From Limnochordia bacterium (GTDB lineage: Bacteria; Bacillota; Limnochordia; Darwinibacteriales; B1SED10-159), in assembly GCA_007132255.1 (NCBI GenBank), contig SLOZ01000327.1, positions 1 through 5,903 of the forward strand: a stretch of 5,903 bases of DNA, written 5' to 3'. Below the pieces are notes generated by a model, which was not told the DNA's origin, did no database searches, and worked only from the letters and a program-made list of their open reading frames with translations. Positions 1 to 5,903 of this stretch are shown here, piece after piece. Positions within the stretch are counted from its first letter, which is position 1. Each line of letters opens with the position of its first letter. A program made the position numbers and the translations under genes.

Positions 1-52
1 ACCTTCTAACCGTAGACTTGCCAGTGGCGATGCTGCCGGTCAAGCCAATCAA
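1..52 (-). CDS. coaE: Dephospho-CoA kinase, N-terminal fragment (3' part outside window)
   Basis: Reading leftward from a TTG at 52-50, the first 17 codons give M-I-G-L-T-G-S-I-A-T-G-K-S-T-V-R-R, then the window ends. This is the N-terminus typical of dephospho-CoA kinase, with the Walker A loop GSIATGKS (GxxxxGKS) right after a short hydrophobic strand. The enzyme phosphorylates the ribose 3'-OH of dephospho-CoA with ATP, the last step of cytoplasmic coenzyme A synthesis. The start is well constrained: an in-frame TAA at 67-65 lies just upstream and no ATG or GTG stands in frame between them, so TTG is the only usual initiator. An AAGGA sequence sits 9 nt before it. The place after polA-mutM matches a gene order common in Bacillota. 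Only the P-loop is visible, so another small P-loop kinase cannot be strictly excluded, but the local sequence and the context both favour coaE. Confidence 0.85.
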   Translation of the reverse strand, partial: MIGLTGSIATGKSTVRR

Positions 53-61
53 TGGATCACA

Positions 62-66
62 TCCTT
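62..66 (-). promoter_or_regulatory. Ribosome-binding site of coaE
   Basis: AAGGA on the minus strand, 9 nt upstream of the TTG at 52-50. It overlaps the in-frame TAA (67-65) that bounds the reading frame, and it supports the TTG as the real start of coaE. It lies in the 49 bp gap after mutM, in which I see no terminator hairpin, so read-through from mutM into coaE is likely. Confidence 0.6.
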
Positions 67-101
67 ACAGTCTATCCGAAATGTTTTCTGAACACTGGCT
101 G

Positions 102-929
102 TTACTTGGGCTGGCAGACCGAACAGTAGTGGCTGCTTCGGCCGGCAATCTTAAGTTTTGTGATCGGACCAGAACATTGCCGACAGGATTCTCCCGTGCG
201 TCCGTAGACTTGGAGTCGCTCTTGGAACGAGCCACTTTGGTCGTAGCCCAGTCGAAAATCACGAAACGTGGTCCCTTCAAAGGCGATGGCGTCGTGTAAG
301 ATGTTCTTGATGCAGCGAGCCAGTTGATCGCACTCCTTGGCTGTCAGCTCCATACCCATGCGGAGGGGATGGATTCCTGCGCAGAACAGACTTTCATCCG
401 CGTATATATTGCCGATACCAGCAACAATCGTTTGGTTGAGCAGTAACGATTTTATGGGTGCTCGCCGCTTTTGAATCTGCCGCAGCAGGCACTGGCCCGT
501 CCAGTCATCGTTCGTCGGGTCGGGCCCTAAGTTAGCCAGACCAGGAATATTCATCAACTGCTGCCGATCACCGATATAGATCGTGCCGAACCGGCGCGTA
601 TCCTGGAAACACAAACCAGTACCATGATCGAATTGGATCCAAGCCGAATAGCGTGCGTCCGGTGGCGTCCGGCGCGTTAACACATACAAACGACCGGTCA
701 TGCGCAGGTGGATCACCATGAGCATCTGCTCGTCTAAGCGAAAGAGCAGATACTTCCCGACCCGTTGAATATCCAAAATCGTTCTCCCACTCAGAACGTC
801 GGCAGCATCCTCCTTCGGCATGAAGGGGAGCGCTCGCTGGTCCAAAAAGCGGGCCTTTTCGATTCGGCGATTTGCCAACTGAGGAAGCAGATGTCGCCGT
901 ACAGTCTCAACTTCGGGCAATTCCGGCAT
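102..929 (-). CDS. mutM: Formamidopyrimidine-DNA glycosylase / AP lyase (MutM, Fpg)
   Basis: Bifunctional base-excision-repair enzyme that removes 8-oxoguanine and formamidopyrimidines from DNA and cuts the abasic site by beta,delta-elimination. The protein has 275 residues, normal for the family. It starts with MPELPEVET, in which Pro2 (the Schiff-base nucleophile once Met is removed) and Glu3 are catalytic. Lys59 in VGKYLLF is the conserved lysine of the N-terminal domain. Met77 (RMTGRLY) and Arg112-Arg113-Phe114 (TRRFG) correspond to the residues that fill the space left by the flipped base. The helix-two-turn-helix signature GIGNIYADES lies at 171-180. The C-terminal zinc finger is C249-x2-C252-x16-C269-x2-C272, with Arg264 in the DNA-binding hairpin (GRSSHYC). 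All key residues are present, so the enzyme should be active. The ATG lies 14 bp after the polA stop, and its Shine-Dalgarno sequence overlaps that stop, which points to co-transcription and probably coupled translation. The intact zinc finger and the PELPEVET start favour MutM over its paralogue Nei. Confidence 0.97.
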   Translation of the reverse strand: MPELPEVETVRRHLLPQLANRRIEKARFLDQRALPFMPKEDAADVLSGRTILDIQRVGKYLLFRLDEQMLMVIHLRMTGRLYVLTRRTPPDARYSAWIQFDHGTGLCFQDTRRFGTIYIGDRQQLMNIPGLANLGPDPTNDDWTGQCLLRQIQKRRAPIKSLLLNQTIVAGIGNIYADESLFCAGIHPLRMGMELTAKECDQLARCIKNILHDAIAFEGTTFRDFRLGYDQSGSFQERLQVYGRTGESCRQCSGPITKLKIAGRSSHYCSVCQPK

Positions 930-939
930 CGTACCAACG

Positions 940-945
940 TCCTTT
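940..945 (-). promoter_or_regulatory. Ribosome-binding site of mutM, overlapping the polA stop codon
   Basis: The minus strand reads AAAGGA 10 nt before the mutM ATG. Its first two A residues are the last two bases of the polA TAA (946-944). Ribosomes ending polA would therefore stop on the mutM initiation region, the usual geometry for translational coupling. It also confirms the ATG at 929 as the mutM start. Confidence 0.7.
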
Positions 946-3565
946 AATGGTCAACGGTCTGCATTTCTTTCCAGTTATCACCGATCTGGACATCCACGTC
1001 CAGCGGTACCGACAGTTCGACAGCTGCCCCCATCTCTTCAACCAAGAGCGCAGCACACTGTTCCACTTCGTCGGTCGGTACCTCCAAGACCAACTCGTCA
1101 TGGACCTGGAGCAGCAGCAGAGCTGACAGTTTTTCATTGCGAAGGCGGTCCCGAACTCGCAGCATAGCTAGTTTGATGATATCCGCAGCGCTGCCTTGGA
1201 TCGGAGAGTTCATGGCCGTTCGTTCTGCAAAGCTGCGTTTGGAATAATTTCGTGCCTTGATGTCCGGTAAATAGCGGCGGCGGTCGAGGATCGTGGTCAC
1301 GAATCCATCATCTCGAGCTGCCTGCACAGTTGTGTCCATATACTCCTTGATCTTGGGATAGCGGCGAAAATATTGGTCAATATACTTTTGCGCCCTGTCT
1401 TGGCTGATCTTGGTATTGCGAGCTAGCCCGAACGCCGATATGCCGTACACGATGCCAAAGTTAATCGCCTTAGCCGCTCCCCGCTGTTCCTTCGTAACTT
1501 CCTGCGGCGTAATGTCCAAAATTTCTGCGGCTGTCTGCGTGTGGATATCCTTCCCATCGCGGAATGCCTGCAGCATCTTTTCGTCCTGGGCGATGTGTGC
1601 TAATACCCTCAGTTCGATCTGTGAATAGTCCGCAGCTACCAACTTGCGACCTTCCGGCGCAATAAAGGCTTTGCGGATATCGCGCCCGGCTTCAGTTCGG
1701 ATCGGGATATTCTGCAGGTTGGGATTGGTACTGCTTAAACGACCCGTCGCTGTCACTGTTTGATTAAAGGTCGTGTGGATACGATGGGTATTTTCGTGAA
1801 TCAACTGCCCCAGCGCATCTGCATAGGTAGACTTCAGTTTCGAGAGCTGCCGGAACTCAAGGATCTTTGCCACAATGGGATGGTCCTGCAGTTCCTCCAA
1901 AACGTCAGCGCTCGTAGAGGGACCGGTTTTCGTTCGTTTGATAACGGGCAACTCTAGTTTCTCGAAAAGAATGTGTCCCAATTGCTTTGGTGAATTAATG
2001 TTAAAGGACTCACCAGCCATCTCGTGAATATCCTTGGTCAGCGTGTCCAGACGACCTTTCATGGAATCGGACAGCGCTTGAAGCTGTTGGGGATCCACGG
2101 CAATGCCATGGTATTCCATTTCGCTGAGGACAGCGGCTAGCGGTAGTTCCACGTCATGATACAGACCCCAAAGATCGTCGGTTTTGAGCGATTGTTCAAG
2201 ATCGGTGGCCAGGGCCTCGATCCGCTCAGCCCGTGCCAGGAGTGAGGCAGCGCCGTTTTGGGAACCCAGCGGTGGCAGTCCACTGAGACGCTGGCTGATG
2301 CTGTCAAGGTCTGTCGGTGCCTCTGGGTCCAAGACGTAGGCCGCTAAGACGCCATCCACGTGAATGTTGCTCGACTGCTCTCGGGTTACAGTGGCTCGCA
2401 GCCACTCCTTAGCATCCGGGCAGACCAGACTCAAGTCGTCCGAGGTTTCCTTGAACAAGGCATCCCAACCTTCGGCAGACGTGCTCGAGTCTAGATACCA
2501 GGCTTGGCCATCAGCAGCGACCATAACAGCTTCCATAGCAGCGTCAGGAGCGTGACCGACCACTTTCGGGGCGCAGGCCACCCGATCTTGGTTCTGCAAG
2601 AAGTCTCGGAAATCCGATAGTGTCTCACTGCTGACGGTCGCCCAGGCCGCGTTCTCGTCCGTTGGCGAGTCTGCGGATGGTTCCGGGGAATCATCCCAGC
2701 CAAATACAGTAGGCAGCTTTGCCAAAAGTGACTTGAACTCTAAACGTACGAGCATGGTTTCTAACTGGCTGCGCTGAGGTTCTATAGAACGATGCATATC
2801 CATCTCCAGTGGGATGTCGCAGCGAATCTGGGCCAACGAGCGGCTCATGAAAGCTTGGTCTTTGTTCTCCGTCAATCGCTCTTTGAGCTTTCCCTTCTGG
2901 TTGTCGATGTTCTCATAGAGCTCTTCCAAATCCGCATACTGGGCTAAAAGCTTCATGGCGGTTTTTTCGCCAACCCCGGGAACACCGGGAATGTTATCGG
3001 AACTGTCCCCCATCAAACCTTTGAGTTCGGGAACCTGTTCCGGTTTGAGGCTATAACCTTCCTGTAAGCGCTCGAGGTCCACCAAATCTGTATCCTTTAT
3101 CCCTTTTTTGGTTAAGAGCACGCGTACATGCTCGGTTACCAACTGCAGAGCATCGCGGTCGCCTGTGACAATGAACGCTTCATCGCCCTGCTCTTCGCTG
3201 AGACGGGCCGCGGTTCCGATGACATCATCGGCCTCATAGCCTTCCAACTCCAGGCGCGGAATGCCAAATGCATCCAGCAGCTCCTTGAGCAAACCCACTT
3301 GGGGCCGCAGATCGTCGGGCATTTTCTTCCTTGTTGCCTTGTACTCTTCATACTCTTCGTGTCGAAAGGTGGGTCCGGATACATCAAAGGCAACAAACAG
3401 TCCATCAGGCTTAAATTCCTCCAATAATCGGAACAACATCAGCGTAAAGCCATAGACCGCATTGGTCTGTTCGCCTTGGGCCGTGGTCAGCGGCGGCAGA
3501 GCGTAATAGGCACGATGAAGTAAGCTGTGGCCATCGATCAAGAATATTCGTTTACTCACGTTCAT
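944..3565 (-). CDS. polA: DNA polymerase I (active 5'-3' nuclease, proofreading site lost)
   Basis: Family A polymerase of 873 residues that fills repair gaps and replaces RNA primers on the lagging strand. Residues 1 to about 288 form the 5'-3' flap nuclease, with the metal ligands all visible: D11 (IDGHSLLHRAY), D61, E111/D113/D114 (YEADDVIG), D136/D138 (GDRDAL) and D187/D190 (GDSSDNIPG), followed by the helix-hairpin-helix GVPGVGEKTA. A Pro/Asp/Ser-rich linker (about 290-306) leads to a 3'-5' exonuclease-like domain (about 307-460). There the catalytic DxE of motif I is replaced (region VVGHAPDAAMEAVMV), so proofreading is predicted to be absent, as in Geobacillus Pol I. The polymerase domain has TGRLSS with R609, motif A DYSQIE (D646), the O-helix R695-x3-K699-x3-F703-x3-Y707 and motif C VHDE (D823). 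F703 is the position whose Phe disfavours dideoxynucleotides in Pol I and Taq. The ATG at 3565 is supported by AGGAG upstream and by the fit of D11 to the family N-terminus. Confidence 0.98.
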   Translation of the reverse strand: MNVSKRIFLIDGHSLLHRAYYALPPLTTAQGEQTNAVYGFTLMLFRLLEEFKPDGLFVAFDVSGPTFRHEEYEEYKATRKKMPDDLRPQVGLLKELLDAFGIPRLELEGYEADDVIGTAARLSEEQGDEAFIVTGDRDALQLVTEHVRVLLTKKGIKDTDLVDLERLQEGYSLKPEQVPELKGLMGDSSDNIPGVPGVGEKTAMKLLAQYADLEELYENIDNQKGKLKERLTENKDQAFMSRSLAQIRCDIPLEMDMHRSIEPQRSQLETMLVRLEFKSLLAKLPTVFGWDDSPEPSADSPTDENAAWATVSSETLSDFRDFLQNQDRVACAPKVVGHAPDAAMEAVMVAADGQAWYLDSSTSAEGWDALFKETSDDLSLVCPDAKEWLRATVTREQSSNIHVDGVLAAYVLDPEAPTDLDSISQRLSGLPPLGSQNGAASLLARAERIEALATDLEQSLKTDDLWGLYHDVELPLAAVLSEMEYHGIAVDPQQLQALSDSMKGRLDTLTKDIHEMAGESFNINSPKQLGHILFEKLELPVIKRTKTGPSTSADVLEELQDHPIVAKILEFRQLSKLKSTYADALGQLIHENTHRIHTTFNQTVTATGRLSSTNPNLQNIPIRTEAGRDIRKAFIAPEGRKLVAADYSQIELRVLAHIAQDEKMLQAFRDGKDIHTQTAAEILDITPQEVTKEQRGAAKAINFGIVYGISAFGLARNTKISQDRAQKYIDQYFRRYPKIKEYMDTTVQAARDDGFVTTILDRRRYLPDIKARNYSKRSFAERTAMNSPIQGSAADIIKLAMLRVRDRLRNEKLSALLLLQVHDELVLEVPTDEVEQCAALLVEEMGAAVELSVPLDVDVQIGDNWKEMQTVDH

Positions 3566-3576
3566 CCCTCGTTTCT

Positions 3577-3581
3577 CTCCT
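3577..3581 (-). promoter_or_regulatory. Ribosome-binding site of polA
   Basis: AGGAG (extending to AGGAGAG) on the minus strand, 11 nt before the polA ATG at 3565. A second purine run, GAGGG, directly abuts the ATG and is too close to act as the Shine-Dalgarno sequence. The site supports the ATG over the in-frame GTG two codons later. Confidence 0.65.
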
Positions 3582-3626
3582 GTTTATTCCACGCCGCCGC
3601 CAAAAAACCTGCAATAACGTGACCAT

Positions 3627-3660
3627 AGAGAAAGGCCCCCGTCTGCAAAGTTGGGGGCCT
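3627..3660 (-). terminator. Intrinsic terminator downstream of the ribonucleotide reductase gene
   Basis: On the minus strand a perfect 8 bp stem, AGGCCCCC (3660-3653) pairing with GGGGGCCT (3640-3633), encloses a 12 nt loop (3652-3641). It is followed by the T-rich run TTCTCT. It starts 9 nt after the nrdJ stop codon. The direction is set by the T-rich tail, which occurs only on this side; the plus-strand side continues with gaagaac. The T tract is short and interrupted by C, so termination may be partial. The remaining 67 nt up to polA would have to hold any separate polA promoter; I see no convincing -35/-10 pair there. Confidence 0.75.
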
Positions 3661-3669
3661 GAAGAACGG

Positions 3670-5903
3670 CTATCCACAGCGACTGAAGCCACAGTCAAGA
3701 CAGGTATCGCAGCCGTTTTCGTGTTTGAGTCGGCTGCCGCCGCACTCCGGACAAGCCGCACTGCCGCCGAAAAAGTCCAATGAGGCAGCCTGCTGTGCCG
3801 CAATGGGATCAGCCGCCGGGACGGCCACATCGGTACTGTCCACGAAGGGAAGCGGTGGCTGAGCACTGCGTTCGGCGATATAGCGATCGATGACATTGGC
3901 AATGGCGTCAGGACAGGACAGAACCAGTTTTCCATCCTGCCACATAGGATGAGGACAGCGAATGCCCCGCAGTTGGCGGGCAATCTGCGCTGGTTCCACA
4001 CCGGAACGCAGTGACAAAGACATGAGCCGAGCTGTGGCTTCCGAGAACGCAGCGGCACACCCTCCAGCCTTGCCAATGGTCGTGAAGATTTCACAAATAC
4101 CCTCTTCGTCTTCGTTGATTGTGACATAGAGCGTGCCGCAGCCTGTCTTGACTCGTTCGGTCTGGCCGCGAGTGACACGGGGCCGACGCCTTGGATTGTG
4201 CGTGCCTGTACGTTCCGGTTGTCCGTTCACCGAAACCTGGGTTTCCTGTTGATCCTTCTTGGTACCCACGGTAAGAACTTCGCCTTCCCGCGAACCAGAG
4301 CGGTAGACCGTTACACCTTTACAGCCCAGTTCGTACGCCAGTTGGTAAACCTCTTTGATGTCATCTTTGCTGGCACTGGCAGGGAAGTTTACTGTTTTCG
4401 AGACAGCATTGTCAGTGAAATCCTGGAACGCTGCCTGCATGCGAATATGCCATTCTGGTGTTATATCATGGGCTGTGACAAACACTCGCTGCAGATCTTC
4501 GGGAATGGCATCCATTCCTTGAATGCTGCCTCGCTTGGCCACTTCTTCCATGAGTTCTTCGCTGTATAGTCCGCGTTCTTGCATGATCGCTTCAAACAAC
4601 GGATTGACTTCCAGGAGTTTGTCGTTGTCCATGACATTACGCGTGAACGCCAAAGCGAATAAGGGTTCGACACCGCTAGAGGCGCCAGCGATGATGGAAA
4701 TCGTCCCAGTTGGAGCAATCGTGGTAACGGTTGCGTTACGTAGAGCAATGCCTTTGGCATCCCAAGCGCTGCCCGGATGGTTAGGGAATACCCCACGTTC
4801 TGCGGCCAGTTTTTGTGAAGCTTCGTGGGCCTTCGTTTGGATGAACTCCATGACGTGTCGACCAAATGCCACACCTTCGTCGCTGTTGTAGGCCAGACCT
4901 TTGCGAATCAATGCATCAGCAAAGCCCATGACACCCAAGCCAATTTTCCGGTTGCCTTTGGTCATAGTCTCGATGGCCTTCACTGGATAGCTGTTCGCGT
5001 CCACAACATTGTCCAGAAATCGGACTGCGATGGTGATGACGTCTTCTAAATGAGACCAGTCCATATCCCAGGTATCACCAGTTTTGACCATGAAATTGGC
5101 CAAATTCAAGGAACCAAGGTTACAGCTTTCGTTCGGAAGCAGCGGCTGTTCACCGCACGGATTGGTTGCTTCAATTTCACCGACATTTGGCGTGGGATTT
5201 GCTTTGTTGATGCGGTCGAGAAACACAATGCCAGGCTCACCATTTTTCCAAGCCATGTCAACGATGAGCTCGAAGACATCACGGGCATTCAAAGATTCGA
5301 CAACTTCATTGGAGCGAGGGTTGATCAACGGATACTCCGCACCGGCTTCCACGGCCTTCATGAAATCTTCGGTGATGCCGACCGAGATGTTAAAATTTGT
5401 AATCTCAAGATTGTCAGCTTTACATTGAATGAACTCTAGTATGTCAGGATGGTCCACACGCAGTATACCCATATTGGCGCCGCGCCGAGTTCCTCCCTGT
5501 TTCACAGCCTCCGTGGCGGCATTGTAACATTTGAGGAACGATATAGGGCCGCTGGCTACTCCTCCTGTGCTGCGAACCCGATCGCTTTTGGGCCGCAAAC
5601 GCGAAAAACTAAAACCTGTTCCACCGCCGGATTTTTGGATCAGTGCAGTGTCTTTCAACGTTTGAAAAATACTTTCCATGGAATCCTCTACTGGTAAAAC
5701 AAAGCACGCTGCCAGTTGCTGAAGATCGCGCCCGGCGTTCATGAGGGTAGGACTATTCGGGATAAATTCCAGGGCATCCATCACCCTGCGGAACTGCTCG
5801 CTGATCTCCTCCTGGCGTTCTGGCGCGTAGGTCGCTTCAACACTGGCCAAGTTGTCTGCAACGCGTTCGATCATTTCTTCAGGCGTTTCGATGACCTTAC
5901 CAT
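3670..5903 (-). CDS. nrdJ: Adenosylcobalamin-dependent (class II) ribonucleotide reductase, N-terminus outside window
   Basis: Reduces ribonucleotides to deoxyribonucleotides using a thiyl radical made from vitamin B12 coenzyme, without oxygen and without a separate radical subunit. The frame stays open to the right edge: before the Met at 5874 it reads GKVIETPEE, a usual internal segment of the family, so that Met is not the start. The visible part is 743 residues. Counting from the Met at 5874: SPTLMNAGR at 41-49; C57 (LAACFVLP), first redox cysteine; the loop GGGTGFSFSRLR at 83-94; N238-P-C240-G-E242, with the thiyl-radical cysteine and its partners; C251 (ESCNLGSLNL), second redox cysteine; APTGTIS at 387-393, the phosphate-binding region; a TSCPD-type domain from about 570 to 665 (GCGTLYVTIN ... 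LSCPDAI). An Ala/Pro-rich linker (about 671-700) leads to a cysteine-rich tail with CPEC (708-711), CDTC (722-725), C728 and C733. All active-site residues are intact. Similarity to class I NrdA is limited to the barrel; the TSCPD domain and the cysteine tail mark class II. Confidence 0.96.
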   Translation of the reverse strand, partial: GKVIETPEEMIERVADNLASVEATYAPERQEEISEQFRRVMDALEFIPNSPTLMNAGRDLQQLAACFVLPVEDSMESIFQTLKDTALIQKSGGGTGFSFSRLRPKSDRVRSTGGVASGPISFLKCYNAATEAVKQGGTRRGANMGILRVDHPDILEFIQCKADNLEITNFNISVGITEDFMKAVEAGAEYPLINPRSNEVVESLNARDVFELIVDMAWKNGEPGIVFLDRINKANPTPNVGEIEATNPCGEQPLLPNESCNLGSLNLANFMVKTGDTWDMDWSHLEDVITIAVRFLDNVVDANSYPVKAIETMTKGNRKIGLGVMGFADALIRKGLAYNSDEGVAFGRHVMEFIQTKAHEASQKLAAERGVFPNHPGSAWDAKGIALRNATVTTIAPTGTISIIAGASSGVEPLFALAFTRNVMDNDKLLEVNPLFEAIMQERGLYSEELMEEVAKRGSIQGMDAIPEDLQRVFVTAHDITPEWHIRMQAAFQDFTDNAVSKTVNFPASASKDDIKEVYQLAYELGCKGVTVYRSGSREGEVLTVGTKKDQQETQVSVNGQPERTGTHNPRRRPRVTRGQTERVKTGCGTLYVTINEDEEGICEIFTTIGKAGGCAAAFSEATARLMSLSLRSGVEPAQIARQLRGIRCPHPMWQDGKLVLSCPDAIANVIDRYIAERSAQPPLPFVDSTDVAVPAADPIAAQQAASLDFFGGSAACPECGGSRLKHENGCDTCLDCGFSRCG

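Noticed and set aside
18..299. 93-residue plus-strand open frame at the left edge
   Set aside because: It lies antisense to the end of mutM and the start of coaE, has no family-like motif, and is explained as a shadow of those genes.
3586..3614. Possible polA promoter TTGCAG-17-TGGAAT on the minus strand
   Set aside because: The match to consensus is weak (3/6 and 4/6) and the spacer includes a GC-rich GCGGCGGCG run. It is kept only as a hypothesis in the findings, not as a feature.
3589..3621. Second hairpin (CACG ... CGTG) and GCC triplet run upstream of polA
   Set aside because: The stem is only 4-5 bp around a loop of more than 20 nt, and the triplet run has three units, so both are consistent with chance.
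3552..4178. 208-residue minus-strand open frame overlapping the 3' end of nrdJ and the intergenic gap
   Set aside because: It is out of frame with nrdJ, its composition is rich in Arg, Ser and Pro as in frame-shifted coding DNA, and it runs through the terminator hairpin. The nrdJ frame has full family motifs here.
4461..4891. Open frames of about 120-137 residues on both strands inside nrdJ
   Set aside because: They lie out of frame or antisense within the most conserved part of nrdJ and show no independent motif.
5050..5439. 129-residue plus-strand open frame, plus an overlapping 114-residue one at 5084-5428
   Set aside because: Both are antisense to the catalytic barrel of nrdJ, and neither has a recognisable domain. 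They are best explained by the codon bias of the real gene.
3670..5903. Possible intein or insertion in the ribonucleotide reductase, a common intein host
   Set aside because: The conserved blocks follow each other with normal spacing, and no Cys/Ser...His-Asn splice-junction pattern interrupts them.

Overview
The window carries four genes, all on the minus strand. In the direction of transcription (right to left) they are: an adenosylcobalamin-dependent (class II) ribonucleotide reductase whose 5' end lies beyond the right edge, DNA polymerase I (polA), formamidopyrimidine-DNA glycosylase (mutM/fpg), and the first 17 codons of dephospho-CoA kinase (coaE), cut by the left edge. Coding density is very high. 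The only gaps are 104 bp (nrdJ-polA), 14 bp (polA-mutM) and 49 bp (mutM-coaE).

The order polA-mutM-coaE is a familiar arrangement in Bacillota (Firmicutes). The polymerase also fits that phylum: its central 3'-5' exonuclease-like domain has lost its catalytic acidic residues, as in Bacillus/Geobacillus Pol I. A class II reductase, Shine-Dalgarno sequences of the AGGAG/AAGGA type, a TTG start and GC content near 50% also fit. A clostridial, Negativicutes or Alicyclobacillus-like host is plausible, but the window alone does not fix the genus.

Layout on the minus strand: nrdJ occupies 5903-3670 (C-terminal 743 residues). A GC-rich hairpin with a short T-rich tail, consistent with an intrinsic terminator, begins 9 nt after its stop (3660-3627). 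polA runs 3565-944 and has a good ribosome-binding site. mutM runs 929-102, and its Shine-Dalgarno sequence overlaps the polA stop codon. coaE begins with TTG at 52.

Functionally, the reductase supplies dNTPs, Pol I fills repair gaps and processes Okazaki fragments, and MutM removes oxidised purines and leaves gaps of the kind Pol I fills. coaE makes coenzyme A and has no direct link to repair. The polA-mutM-coaE part looks like one operon. The terminator suggests the reductase is at least partly a separate transcription unit.

I looked for an undescribed system on both strands and found none: no CRISPR, mobile element, RNA gene, long repeat or unexplained ORF. This is an ordinary housekeeping region, and the findings below are modest.
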